The position numbers were made by a program, and so were the translations under genes. From Coemansia sp. RSA 487 (taxonomy: Eukaryota > Kickxellomycota > Kickxellomycetes > Kickxellales > Kickxellaceae): a DNA stretch of 64,000 bases. The stretch spans positions 1 to 64,000 of the forward strand of contig JANBRJ010000025.1 in NCBI GenBank assembly GCA_027577595.1. The letters are read 5' to 3'. Of this stretch, positions 40,844 through 50,937 are shown piece by piece; the stretch's first letter is position 1; every line of letters starts with the position of its first letter. The notes beneath the pieces were generated by a model that saw nothing but the letters and a program-made list of their open reading frames with translations, was not told where the DNA came from and did not search any database.

Positions 40844-41566
40844 ATTGCTTCTCAATATCGTTAAAATATTTTGATATGGTAAATAAAGTGACTTGCGAGT
40901 GTAGATGTCAATATCGATGTGTATACTTGGTAAGGAAAGAGCAAGAAGTGTGATCAAAACAGTGGCGGTTAGATGCTAAACTCGATTATCTATTTACTCG
41001 CGTATATACTTTGCTAGATGCTGATATAAACCAGATAGGAAATTTTTGTGTAGCCACCTATTTCATATTGGCAATTGGAAGCTTGAGCTTGGAAAACTTG
41101 CCAAAAGGAAATAACAATATAACTGATCCACATGCCAAGGCTACTCGCTCCTGATGACTATTGTCTATACATAAATTAGCTTTGCTGTATAAAATTAAAT
41201 GGCCATGAAATACCAGATACCTTAAATTTATATTGATTCCTAATTGTATATTACTTTTGCACTTGAAGCAAAGTATGAACGAATAGCTGCGCTTTGCCTA
41301 CGAAAGACGACTGCACATGTATTTTTTTTGCAGGAATATAATATTTCATGCTTTAATGGAATAAAAGGTACAAAAAGCATGCCATGCTGGTGGTGTTTCA
41401 AAAGCATGTGTTTATCAATAACTTGATTTCGTGGTTTCTCGCATGGGTAGGCATTGTCGTCTGTGTTACATCTCCACATTTACCAACAACCAGAAAAGAA
41501 AATAATGAGGGCGCAACTTGATCCAATTTATAGTCTAAGCAAGAGCCGTTAATCAAAAAGCAAGAT
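40844..41566. other. Spacer between Cys-rich gene and CEF1
   Basis: About 720 bases, AT-rich, holding the promoter of the Cys-rich gene and the 3' flank of CEF1. No gene, repeat or RNA was recognised. Confidence 0.35.
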
Positions 41567-44080
41567 TTATGAATCAATCTTGTTTTTCGATTTCGCTTCA
41601 ATTTCCGCAGCCAATGCGTTTCTGTGATCAAGTAGCTCTTGGTATTCTGACTGAAGCTGTGCTTCGCGGGTCTCCACTTTGCGTAGCTCTTCTTGTGCCT
41701 TTTCGATTCTAGCCGGGATTGCAGCTTGCTCGGACGCATAGAGCATATTGAATGCCTGCGTGTCAACTTTCACTTGTTCAAACTCCTTGAACGCAACCAC
41801 GATCTTGTCATCTAACACCTTTGCACGTGCCTGGTAGCCACCTAAAATGACGCCAAGCTTGCGCTCGACCTTTGTTGCACGCGACGCTTCTTCAGCCATG
41901 GTCTCTCTGCGGCGTGTCAGCTCAGTCTTGTATTTTTCGATCCACATGTCCGTGCTGATCTGATCTGTCGGTTGGTAGGAACGCTCTTGGGGCAGCCAGA
42001 TGTTGTTGTTCTCGATAGCATGCCATAACTCGCTACTGTCATGTCCCGATAGGTGGTCGTAAGCGTTGCGCACATCTTGGTGCATATTTTCTATTTCCTC
42101 GTCAATTAGCGCACGGGCATTTACAAGAAGATCGTCCGAGATCTCCTCAAGCTGTATTTTCTCCGCGTTTGGATACCGAAGTGGCGGTGCATCCGGCACA
42201 GGATACTTGCGCGCGTCGTTGAGAATAAGCGCCTTCATCTCGTCATTGATTAACGAAAGCACTTCTGGCGAGCTGTTGAAACCGTCCGATAAAGTGCCAA
42301 GCGAGACGGCAAGCTTGTCTGTAGCAAACATATCTGGGCGCGGAAGATTGCGCTGCACACACCTGCTGCGCCGGCTTTGTTCTTGCTCTACCTTGAGCTT
42401 GAGCTGCTCTTCTATCCGCCGCTCTACTTCAGCTTGGTCCTCCACTATGGCTGACGTACCTGCATCGCGATCTTTGCCAATGTTCAATGCAGCTACACCA
42501 TCGGTCGCCTCATTTTCTGCGCTGGTGGATGTAGGTTCGGGAACCACAATCTCAAATTCGTTCTTGGGCTTGGGAAGCGACGCTAGCTTGCGTGCCAACT
42601 GCTCGCGTAATCCACGGCTGGCCATCTTGCGCTCACGAGGCGTGGCTCCAACCTCCTGTGTTGGTGTGTTTAACCCAAGCTCATCGCGAACAGCGGATGG
42701 GTTCTTTCCTGATCCACTGGCACCAGATGCACTACCCTGTGCCGATGGGCGAAACGGCGTAGCAAATGGATTGGGTGTTGCTGTAGAGCCTCCGTGTGGC
42801 ATCGCGCCGCCAAAGCCAGTTCCTTGCCCAGGCGCTGCTGGTCTCTGTGCCGATTCGCTGCCAAGAAGAGGCGTAGCCTGCATAGCCATTGCACGCTGTG
42901 CAAGAGCTTCATTCATAAGGCGATCCGACTGTGCTGGCGTGCGTGGAGTGCGGGCAACCGTAGCGGAAGGCGCCTCTGAGTAGTCGCCCAGCAGCGCGTC
43001 TGACAGTGTACTACGATCGGTGCCGCCAACAAGTTCTTTGGCAAGCGCACCCTGCTGACCTAGCTTTGCAATAGTTTCCAACTCGGCGTCGTTCACCTGA
43101 GGCAACGGCAGTACCAGTTTCTTACGTTTGGCCAGCTGCTCAGCCTCTTCCTTTGCCGCAATGGCGTCCACAGCCTTCTGGTCCGACGCACGGACAAAGG
43201 CAACATCATTCTTGTTCTTGTTGTCGCGCTTACGCTTGGCTTCTTTTCGTGACTCGTCCTCGCGGTCCAATCTGCTCTTTGCCTCAAGGTTGTCCAGGAA
43301 CTTTCCTTTGAGCGAGTCTGCGCCTGTTCCTTTATGCGAAAGTTCTTCCGTTGTGTCATAAAATCCAGGCACCGGCTTCTTCTCGTACGGAATCTCTGCA
43401 TTGTAGTCTATATGTGCCTTGTGTTTCTTGAGCTTCTTTGCCTTGAGTTCTACTCCTGCTGCCTTGAGCTCGCGTCTTTTCTGTAAAGTAGCTAGTCGGC
43501 GTGCTTCTTCGATCTGCCGCTCGCGCGCCTTGCGCTTTGCCTTCTTCCCCTGCGTGTTGGCCAACCGGGCTCTTGCTTCCGAGAGCATATCCTTTTCGTC
43601 CTCGTCCATATCAACAGGATCCGGCCGTGCGGGGCGCGTCTCAGGGTTGGGGTTGATCTCTCCGGGACGAAGCCTCCGAGCATCGCTAGATGCCGCCTGT
43701 CCCTCAGCACCAGCCTCGCCACGCAAGCCCAGGTCATCATCTTCCCCTGCAGTGCGTGCCTCAGCTTCGTCAAGGAGCCTTTGATACCGCTCCAGGCACT
43801 GTGCAGGTGTGCGCCCAACAATAGGTGCTATTGTACGCCATTGTGTTGGCATCAGCTTGGCCAGATGAAGTAGCTTCTCGTCTTCTTCTTTGGACCACTC
43901 GGTTTTCTTGATGCTCGGATCGAGCCACTCATACCACCGCGCCTTGCATTGCTTGGGTGTCTTACGCACAAGAAGCGATGATATCCGTGCCCACTGTGTT
44001 TTCCCGTACTTCATCACAGCCGCTTTGAGGATCTCATCCTCGGTGTTTTTCCAAACACCTCCCTTCAGGTGCACGCGCAT
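41567..44080 (-). CDS. CEF1: CDC5-like splicing factor (Cef1)
   Basis: An 837-residue single-exon protein. Two Myb repeats lie at the N-terminus: GGVWKNTEDEILKAAVMKYG...W.RISSLL (about 7-55) and TEWSKEEDEKLLHLAKL...QWRTIAPIVGRT (about 58-105). They are followed by a long charged region with an NLS-like LKAKKLKKHKAH segment, then the Myb_Cef domain and a C-terminal coiled coil. CDC5/Cef1 is a core subunit of the Prp19 complex (NTC) and is needed for spliceosome activation. Length matches the animal and fission-yeast proteins. The gene is tandem with FCF2 on the same strand. Confidence 0.95.
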   Translation of the reverse strand: MRVHLKGGVWKNTEDEILKAAVMKYGKTQWARISSLLVRKTPKQCKARWYEWLDPSIKKTEWSKEEDEKLLHLAKLMPTQWRTIAPIVGRTPAQCLERYQRLLDEAEARTAGEDDDLGLRGEAGAEGQAASSDARRLRPGEINPNPETRPARPDPVDMDEDEKDMLSEARARLANTQGKKAKRKARERQIEEARRLATLQKRRELKAAGVELKAKKLKKHKAHIDYNAEIPYEKKPVPGFYDTTEELSHKGTGADSLKGKFLDNLEAKSRLDREDESRKEAKRKRDNKNKNDVAFVRASDQKAVDAIAAKEEAEQLAKRKKLVLPLPQVNDAELETIAKLGQQGALAKELVGGTDRSTLSDALLGDYSEAPSATVARTPRTPAQSDRLMNEALAQRAMAMQATPLLGSESAQRPAAPGQGTGFGGAMPHGGSTATPNPFATPFRPSAQGSASGASGSGKNPSAVRDELGLNTPTQEVGATPRERKMASRGLREQLARKLASLPKPKNEFEIVVPEPTSTSAENEATDGVAALNIGKDRDAGTSAIVEDQAEVERRIEEQLKLKVEQEQSRRSRCVQRNLPRPDMFATDKLAVSLGTLSDGFNSSPEVLSLINDEMKALILNDARKYPVPDAPPLRYPNAEKIQLEEISDDLLVNARALIDEEIENMHQDVRNAYDHLSGHDSSELWHAIENNNIWLPQERSYQPTDQISTDMWIEKYKTELTRRRETMAEEASRATKVERKLGVILGGYQARAKVLDDKIVVAFKEFEQVKVDTQAFNMLYASEQAAIPARIEKAQEELRKVETREAQLQSEYQELLDHRNALAAEIEAKSKNKIDS

Positions 44081-44358
44081 TCTACGGGGTAGTTTTGGGA
44101 ATAAGTTGGTGTAGCTGGTCTAAGCAAGTGAAACAATAATAAGGCAAACAAGGGAATATAGCTGACAACAATAGCTCAATTTTTTTGCTAGAAAAGCAAA
44201 CAATTTAGCGTAACATTTTCAAAACTTACCTGCATTAGCTAATGTGAAACAATTATGCCAAAGTCGTATCCTGCTCATGTGATTGTAGATATATTCAAAA
44301 CTTTAGTGGGTTTTTTAGCTTGGATTCAAGCAAGCTAGAATGTTTATGAAAAAGTGCT

Positions 44359-45162
44359 TTACTTGCGCTTGGATGTCTTTGAAAACTTTTGCCGCTTTTT
44401 ACCACCAACCCTATTTTCTCGGTACCACTTGCTATTACCACTTTTGTTCTGTGTGTGGATCTCGCTAACCTTGCGCTTGAAGTAATCGCGTGTCTGCTTA
44501 TCTGCCAAAAGTTCGTCAACAAGATTGCCACGACGCTCTTTCTTTGTCAATCTGCTCGAGTAAAACTCTGTTGGGCCCTCGATAATGGTTCCCATCTCAA
44601 AGTATTTGGGAGCCTCCTTGCCCACTGTTCCCTTTTTGTAAAACTGCTTTGGGTCCAGCACATTACGCAGTTGCAGAACACGCAGATCGTTCTTTAGCTC
44701 TTGCGTCATAACTGGAGCCTTCATTCCAAACCACCGTTTCCCGGCAGTCATTTCTTTTTCACCAGCAATCTCACCCCTCGTCTTGCGTTTTACAGTTGGA
44801 TCGTTCTGCCCGATCTTGCGCTCAATCGCTGGAGGTAACGACGATTGCGATGTGCTTCCAGTTACCAACTCGCTGTCCTCACTCTTTGCGTAGATCTTGC
44901 GGGTGTCGAGCGTTGCTACCCCTGTCTCCGGGTTCACCTGAAGAGGAAGCATGTGGTTGTTCTCACAGGAGCTTAAGCGCAGTGGTACTGAGAGAGCTTG
45001 CAGCTTGGACGCATTGGATCTATCGCTTCTGTCTTCATCTGCCTTCTCTTTTTCCTTGGCTGCAAGCTTTGTCTTGGTCTGGCTAAGCAGTGCTTCAAGC
45101 TCGCTGTCATTGGTGTCTAGGCCCAGAGTTGACGTCGTTGTCTCTGGAGTTTTTGTTTCCAT
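44359..45162 (-). CDS. FCF2: Fcf2 pre-rRNA processing protein (TdIF2 family)
   Basis: A 267-residue protein. The N-terminal 120 residues are disordered and Lys/Glu-rich. The Fcf2 domain begins near residue 138 with AGKRWFGMKAPVMTQELKNDLRVLQLRN and continues with KYFEMGTIIEGPTEFYSSRLTKKERRGN, closing with a strongly basic tail (KRKVSEIH...GGKKRQKFSKTSKRK). Fcf2 acts in the nucleolus in early cleavages of 35S pre-rRNA for the small subunit. The gene is divergent from the NDUFB10-like gene about 320 bases away. Confidence 0.92.
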   Translation of the reverse strand: METKTPETTTSTLGLDTNDSELEALLSQTKTKLAAKEKEKADEDRSDRSNASKLQALSVPLRLSSCENNHMLPLQVNPETGVATLDTRKIYAKSEDSELVTGSTSQSSLPPAIERKIGQNDPTVKRKTRGEIAGEKEMTAGKRWFGMKAPVMTQELKNDLRVLQLRNVLDPKQFYKKGTVGKEAPKYFEMGTIIEGPTEFYSSRLTKKERRGNLVDELLADKQTRDYFKRKVSEIHTQNKSGNSKWYRENRVGGKKRQKFSKTSKRK

Positions 45163-45481
45163 ATCTATATTGTCCGTATAAAGATGAACCTTTTTGAATT
45201 TTAAATGAAAATACTGAAGAACTAGTTATAGAATCAAGAGCTAGAATAAGGTCGTCTGTTCAAACAGCTGACGGCAGTGAAAAAAGACGGAAAAAAATTC
45301 CCAGTCGCTGACGATCAACGAATCAGTGGAGGGATCAATTCAGACTGGCTTTCCTGATTATCTTCAGAGCATTTTATAGTGTGTACTTTTTTCTTTCACT
45401 TTTCTTTGAATGCAAGCGTCTTGCAGTTTCATTTATATTCTATACTCTTCTTACTAATCAAAGACAATTTGTTGCTTCTAA
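45163..45481. promoter_or_regulatory. Divergent spacer, FCF2 / NDUFB10-like
   Basis: About 320 bases carrying both promoters. T/C-rich stretches at 45385-45475 lead up to the NDUFB10-like start. No specific site could be assigned. Confidence 0.35.
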
Positions 45482-45885
45482 ATGCCCGAAAAGGAAAAGA
45501 TTGGTCCGGTCAAGGCAACCCGCGAGAATCTCTACACTGCCGATCGCGTAGGTGCGTCTCAGGGACTGTAGCGAATTAGCGTCAAAGAAAAATAATGTAA
45601 TAAACGCCTGCAACTCGAGAAATCGATAGAACCAAATAGTAACTCAGCTCTATTTTTCTTTCTCATTATCTACTTGTAGAGTTATACGAAAACGCCGATA
45701 AGCTTGTGCGCAACCAGTGGGTCAAGATCATGAAGCTGCGTATTGTCCGCGAGAAGCTCAATGAATGCTACGAGCGCGAGGGTGTGAACCACTTCCAGAA
45801 CTGCCGTTTCCTTGTAGAGCGCTACCTCAAGGACCTTCCTGAGGCTCGGATCGACGGTACTCCGCCAATGTTCAAGAAGAAATAG
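45482..45885 (+). CDS. Complex I subunit, NDUFB10/PDSW-like, two exons
   Basis: The model is join(45482..45551, 45680..45885), 91 residues; the intron (128 bases, GTGCGT...TTGTAG) is phase 1 and joins TADRV to ELYENADKLVRNQW. The product has KLRIVREKLNECYEREGVNHFQNCRFLVERYL, a pair of short Cys motifs (ECYEREGVNHFQNC) as in NDUFB10 and its fungal homologue. It is an accessory subunit of the membrane arm of NADH:ubiquinone oxidoreductase, facing the intermembrane space. No cleavable presequence, as expected. Small size equals the fungal form. Confidence 0.82.
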
Positions 45886-46417
45886 AGCCGCACTTGGTCA
45901 TTTTTTCCCGCATGGTTTTGCTATTTACGAAGACCACATGCTTAGAGGATAGCTTCGTTGCCTTTGAATACTCGCCCTTGCTCTGTTCTTTATCTGATTT
46001 CAATAGCTTTGTTTTTTATTTCTTGCCACTCTTTGCTTACTTTTCATTGTAAACATTTCGATAAACGTGATGTACAAGCCAAAAGATAGTGAAAATAATG
46101 ATACCCATGTTGGACAAACTACTGTTAGATACTGCTAGCTAGTATGTGCGGGGAAGGAGAAAGCTCTAGTGAATGCTAAAAATGAATACTCTTGAAGGAT
46201 CTTCTTGGCTCTTGCGTAAAGGAAAAAAATATCCCACTTGAAAAAAAAGTCAATGGAAACAGCATCCAAATACGTTTCATGCTCTTTTGCTTTTCTCCCA
46301 CTTGATTATCACAATTTAGCTGTACTCTTTTCTTTTTTGCATTTGTTTTTCTTTTCCATTATTCAAAATCCGCCATTTATTTCTCCATTCGCTGACTTTA
46401 ACACAATATCTAAAAGA
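45886..46417. other. Spacer upstream of TPR gene
   Basis: About 530 bases, AT-rich, containing the NDUFB10-like 3' end and the TPR gene promoter. The part from 46253 is open in the TPR frame, but hydrophobic, unlike the protein, and best read as untranslated leader. Confidence 0.35.
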
Positions 46418-47557
46418 ATGGTGTTTTCGTTTCTGAAGAGAGAGCCCGAAGCGCTTCCATCCAACCCTACCGTGCTCTTGGCCGAGGCACAAGAGTTTCT
46501 TAAAGAAGAGAACTTTGAAGGAGCCTTAAGCAAATTTGACGAGCTCTGTGCGCTCCCTGTGCAGTCGCCTCTTCCGCTCCTCTCGAGAGCTACATGTCGG
46601 CTTCATTTGAAAAAGTATGAGGGTGTTGTCGAGGATTGTGAAAAGGTGCTAAAGTTCCTAAACTCGGACGTCGATGGACATGCTGAAGAAGGGTGCACGA
46701 CTGTGCACTCGCTGGCGCTGATGCGGATGGCCAAGGCGTATAAGGAGCTTGGACGTTTGGACGACTCGAAGAGCGCATTGATGCGCAGAAACGCGCTAGA
46801 GCACAAGCTTGGACGCGACAAAATTGACACTGGCGATGGGGAGGAAGCTGATGAAGATCCTGAGGAAGCAGCACGCAAGGAGCGCCAGACCGCTGAAGAG
46901 TGGAAGGAAAAGGGCAACATCGAGTACAAAAAGGAAAACTGGACTGCTGCTCTGGATCACTACAAGAATGGGCTTGTCTATGATATGTACAACGCAAAGA
47001 TCCATAGCAACGCATGTATGTCGTTGATAAAATTGAAACGCTGGTCACAGGCTCTCAAGCACGCTGAGCAATGCATTGCCTTGGAGCCTAAGTGGGTCAA
47101 GGGCTATTACATGAAAGGTATGATTCTGAGCAACGAAAGCAAGATTGAACAGGCCTGCGATGTGCTGCGCCAAGCTACCAAGATGGAGCCGCAGAACTTG
47201 CAGATCAAGTCGCTTCTTGACGAGGTGGAACAGCGTGTAGACTACGTTGAGTCGCGACTTCGGCGCCGCAAGACAAAGAACGGCGGTGATGCCGGCGATT
47301 CGTCAGCGCCAGAAAAGGATGGCGAAAAGCGCTCTGCGGATGATAGCGGAGCGGAGAACAATAAGGCTGCTAACAAGGAGGTCAATGAAGAGGACGTGGA
47401 CAGCGACGAGGAGTACTGCAACGATGGGAGCTGCCGCACTCCGAAGAAGGTCAAGCTTCAGATCACCCGTAAAGATGTCACAGGCACGCTCATTGAGCTG
47501 TGTGCTGCTGCTGTTGGCATTACTATTGTGTGGCTGATTGTATCAAGAGGCGAATAG
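46418..47557 (+). CDS. Tail-anchored TPR protein
   Basis: A 379-residue protein from the ATG at 46418 (MVFSFLKREPEALPS). TPR units occur at about 20-130 and 195-320 (for example AEEWKEKGNIEYKKENWTAA, HYKNGLVYDMYNAKIHSNA). A charged linker with EEDVDSDEEYCNDGSC follows. The C-terminus is a single hydrophobic segment (LIELCAAAVGITIVWLIV) and SRGE, so it is a tail-anchored membrane protein. The TPR part recalls DNAJC7/STI1-type Hsp70/Hsp90-binding modules, but no J domain exists. Organelle not certain; the short charged tail fits mitochondria or ER. It converges on MIP with a 67-base gap. Confidence 0.75.
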   Translation: MVFSFLKREPEALPSNPTVLLAEAQEFLKEENFEGALSKFDELCALPVQSPLPLLSRATCRLHLKKYEGVVEDCEKVLKFLNSDVDGHAEEGCTTVHSLALMRMAKAYKELGRLDDSKSALMRRNALEHKLGRDKIDTGDGEEADEDPEEAARKERQTAEEWKEKGNIEYKKENWTAALDHYKNGLVYDMYNAKIHSNACMSLIKLKRWSQALKHAEQCIALEPKWVKGYYMKGMILSNESKIEQACDVLRQATKMEPQNLQIKSLLDEVEQRVDYVESRLRRRKTKNGGDAGDSSAPEKDGEKRSADDSGAENNKAANKEVNEEDVDSDEEYCNDGSCRTPKKVKLQITRKDVTGTLIELCAAAVGITIVWLIVSRGE

Positions 47558-47624
47558 ATTTTTTTTGTAGCATTCTATTTCAGTTTTTTCAATATGTTTG
47601 CCAACTTGCTAACAGAGAAATCAT

Positions 47625-50069
47625 TTACAGATCCGGCAGTCTCCAGCTGCCAACAATACGCATAGCCGTTTTGCTGCCTTGCGCTACAGCGTTGACTTCG
47701 TCCTTTGATGTCTTGCCGTTGTCAAGCACTGCCGCTACACATTGCCATGGATCGCGTCCACCGCCCCAGCGCAAAACCTCGTTCTTGAAGCGCTCGCCAG
47801 CCTCGCGATTGAGCGGGCCGCTGTGATGATCTTCACCACTTCTACTTTGCACGAATGGCTTGTCACCCTGGAACACGCGGTCCCAGATCTGGCCAGCAAG
47901 CACGCGATCAAAGAGGTATGCGTAGTACGATGCGCCGTAGCCGATCAGGTGCGTGAAGCGTGACTGCCACCGAGTTCCCTGCACGTAATTGAAAATCTTG
48001 GAGCCGCCGATCCCGCTTGTAAACATCGGGTCCTCGCTCACACTTGCAAGAGAACGCGTTGACCATCCAGGGCTACTGCTCTTCCCATTGCCTGCCGATG
48101 GATCAAGCACTTTGGAGTGATACCGCTGGTCAAGCGCAGACATGAAAAGCTGCGTGTGCAAATCTAGCGCCGCGTACTTGCGCCGCCGCTCGGCGTGCTT
48201 GGCAATCAGTTCTGTAGGCAGCGGCGCGCCCGTCTCGTAATTCGATGCAAATGTCGAAAGTACTTGCGGAGATCTTGCAAAATGCTCCATCAGAATAGAC
48301 GGCAGCTCAACAAAGTCCACGGGACAACGTGTGCCAGCCACATTATGGAACCCGTTTTGCCCGAGCATCGAATGCATCGCGTGGCCCATCTCGTGGAATA
48401 TTGTCTCGACGTTGCTCCAGCTTAGTAGCGGTGGCGAGCCCTCTGCAGGTAATGGGAAGTCACAAATCAGCACGACCACAGGAAGCTGGAACCGCTTCCC
48501 GTCTTTCTCGACAACAGTCTGGCTGGAATGGCTTTGCGGAGCGTCTGAGACCGCAATATCGTCGTCCACACGACGCGCGCAGCGAGCGGTAAAGTGTGCT
48601 GCGCCGATGTGTGCCTTGCTGTTGCGTGTGAATACGTCGCAGTATATGATTCCCTGCAGCCTTCCATTCTCGTCAACAACCTCCAGCTTGCGCACATCAG
48701 GGTGCCAGATTTCGCCGGGCTGCGGCGTCGTTGCCCTGAACTCAACCCCATACAGGCTTTTGAACACACGCGATAGACCCAGCACAACGCGCCCAAGACT
48801 AAAGTAAGGGCTGAGGGACGGAAGCGCTCCCGAATCCATCTGCTGTCTGCTCACCCAGTAATCACGGTCCCACGGGTTGATACCAGCAACACCGCTCTGG
48901 CCGCTATGTGCTTGTGTACGCATAAGCGAATCTATAATCGAGCTCCACTGCGGCTTCGCCTGAGCCGCCAGACCACGAAGAAACTCATCCACGTGGGCTG
49001 GGGATCTGGCCATCTTGTCATCCAGAGACATGTGTGCAAACGAGTCAAAGCCCACTGTATGTGACAGCGACAGCCGATCCTCCAACAGCTGCTCGAGAGA
49101 ATTGACAGCACCAGAGGATCCGCGCTGCCACATGCAGTACACAGCCTCACGCGTATCAGAGTCCTCGCAATCACGGAGAATAAAGTGCACAATGTAGCCA
49201 TCTGGCACAATTCTGGCAACTGCAGTGCCGTCGCTTCTCTTACGTGTTCGTGCCGTCTGCATAATGTACATCATAACCGGTGACGGCAGCGTACGCAGTA
49301 CATTGAGTGGTACGTCAACTGTGCGTGTTTCCTCAGGCAGCTGAGACTGACAGCGGATGAAGTCGCGCGACAGATCGTGTATACTTGAGGATAGCTCGAC
49401 AAACCTTTCGTGTGCGTATTTAGCCAAATGTATGCCAGATCGCTCGAAATCTCTTCTGAATGACTCTGCCACGGCAAGCTCTACAGTGCTAAACGTGCTT
49501 TTGATCGACGAATCGTCTATTACTTCCACCAACTTTCGATAGAGCCCAACATGCGTGTTCAGCCCATTCATATAGTCAAGCATCGTCGAGTATACTTGGT
49601 CCGCCGCGGCTTGCCAATTGCTGTCAGGATGCACTTGCCTGACCAACTCTGCAACATCCATGACGCGGCAAAGCGCATCGCTTAGCTGATCAAGACACTT
49701 GATGACCTGTCTTTTCTCTTTAGTTGTTTTTGCGTCCACAACCTTCTGAACCAGCGCTTGTGCTTCTGCAACGGCCTCCTTTCCAGCTGCGCGGAACGAC
49801 TTTGGCGATAGGAATCGCGACTCCATCAGCAACCCAGTTGGCTTACCACGGTGGTACCACTGTGAACCCACAGTCGTCTGTGTTGGCAGGTCAAAGACAT
49901 CGCGCAAACACAGCTCCTCGTCTTTGGTTACTGTGTGTGCATTAACCGAACTAAGCGTTTGTAGAAGAGCCTTGTTGGATTTGCCGCACCGCGGAAGCAC
50001 ACCAGTCAAGAGCTTTTGTTTTACATTTCTGGCTGCAAACAAAGGTACGCGTTTCTGGAATGCCAGCAT
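47625..50069 (-). CDS. OCT1: Mitochondrial intermediate peptidase
   Basis: An 814-residue M3-family zinc peptidase. It has the HEXXH motif in TIFHEMGHAMHSMLG, the following E in the LPSILMEHF segment, and M3 landmarks (HFTARCARRVDD, YYAYLFDRVLAGQIW). The N-terminus is Arg/Lys-rich without acids (MLAFQKRVPLFAARNVKQK), a mitochondrial presequence. MIP removes an octapeptide from many imported precursors after MPP cleavage. Length and motif order match Oct1 and MIPEP. A thimet oligopeptidase is less likely given the presequence. Confidence 0.93.
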   Translation of the reverse strand: MLAFQKRVPLFAARNVKQKLLTGVLPRCGKSNKALLQTLSSVNAHTVTKDEELCLRDVFDLPTQTTVGSQWYHRGKPTGLLMESRFLSPKSFRAAGKEAVAEAQALVQKVVDAKTTKEKRQVIKCLDQLSDALCRVMDVAELVRQVHPDSNWQAAADQVYSTMLDYMNGLNTHVGLYRKLVEVIDDSSIKSTFSTVELAVAESFRRDFERSGIHLAKYAHERFVELSSSIHDLSRDFIRCQSQLPEETRTVDVPLNVLRTLPSPVMMYIMQTARTRKRSDGTAVARIVPDGYIVHFILRDCEDSDTREAVYCMWQRGSSGAVNSLEQLLEDRLSLSHTVGFDSFAHMSLDDKMARSPAHVDEFLRGLAAQAKPQWSSIIDSLMRTQAHSGQSGVAGINPWDRDYWVSRQQMDSGALPSLSPYFSLGRVVLGLSRVFKSLYGVEFRATTPQPGEIWHPDVRKLEVVDENGRLQGIIYCDVFTRNSKAHIGAAHFTARCARRVDDDIAVSDAPQSHSSQTVVEKDGKRFQLPVVVLICDFPLPAEGSPPLLSWSNVETIFHEMGHAMHSMLGQNGFHNVAGTRCPVDFVELPSILMEHFARSPQVLSTFASNYETGAPLPTELIAKHAERRRKYAALDLHTQLFMSALDQRYHSKVLDPSAGNGKSSSPGWSTRSLASVSEDPMFTSGIGGSKIFNYVQGTRWQSRFTHLIGYGASYYAYLFDRVLAGQIWDRVFQGDKPFVQSRSGEDHHSGPLNREAGERFKNEVLRWGGGRDPWQCVAAVLDNGKTSKDEVNAVAQGSKTAMRIVGSWRLPDL

Positions 50070-50937
50070 TTCTCAAAATGGTCTACGCGCTCTGTCCTTT
50101 CACTTTGACGTTGCAAAAAAATAGACAAGTAAATTTTTAATTTTTGAAATGGAAAAAAGATAGCTTATTTTTGTGGCATCCGTAGAAATGGCCATTATGA
50201 AGTGCCAAAGCTTGCTCTGATCTCGATCAAATTGCGCGATCAGTAATGGAATAATTTGGTGTTGATTTGAAGCCGGTAGTTGGATTCGGCTCTCTTTCAC
50301 ACTAATATGATTAAGCAAAGAGTCTATGCTATTGGATCCTCAGTTGTGGTGGCTATATCTCACATACATGACAAACATGTCAGCAACGTTGCCATGAAAT
50401 TGTTCTACATGCGAAATTAATTAGCTGGAACAACTTTACCTCTTTTTTTTTGGTTTTCCACAGCACAAGTTCATTTGAGTTTTCTTGCTGCAGGATTATG
50501 AAAGATCAAGTGAAGAATTTGTTGCAATGTTGGCTTGTTCACAATATTCCACAACATCACCCACCATTTTCCTTGCACGCCAAAAACGAAAAACACACCC
50601 TTGCCATCGCAAAAGCTATTCATTGCTTTGTCTCCCTTTCTCTGTTCACTTAAACTCTTTTCTTTTCAAGGCAGAACATGACTCTTATAGCCGCGATAAA
50701 AATAGCTGCCAAAACACCACAAAGAAAGGATTATTATAATTGGGAAGCATATAATATATGGTTCCCAGTAATATGATAGATGGTAATCCTTATTACCCCA
50801 CTATCCTTCCCAGCTTTATCAAAGATGTAATCCAACCTATCTATTGCTTGTATCTTTCTAGCCTAGGTGAAGCTAAAGCTCCTCCGTTTATTCTCCAAAA
50901 ATAAATAAATAATATGAGATATGGAGTAAACATGCGG
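50070..50937. other. Spacer between MIP and acyl-CoA thioesterase
   Basis: About 870 bases, AT-rich, with the MIP promoter and the thioesterase 3' flank. Tracts of pyrimidine occur at 50428-50460. No coding sequence was recognised. Confidence 0.35.

Noticed and set aside
46253-46417. N-terminal extension of the TPR protein as a signal anchor
   Set aside because: The stretch is AT-rich leader sequence, coding Phe/Leu by base composition; the ATG at 46418 starts normal TPR protein sequence.
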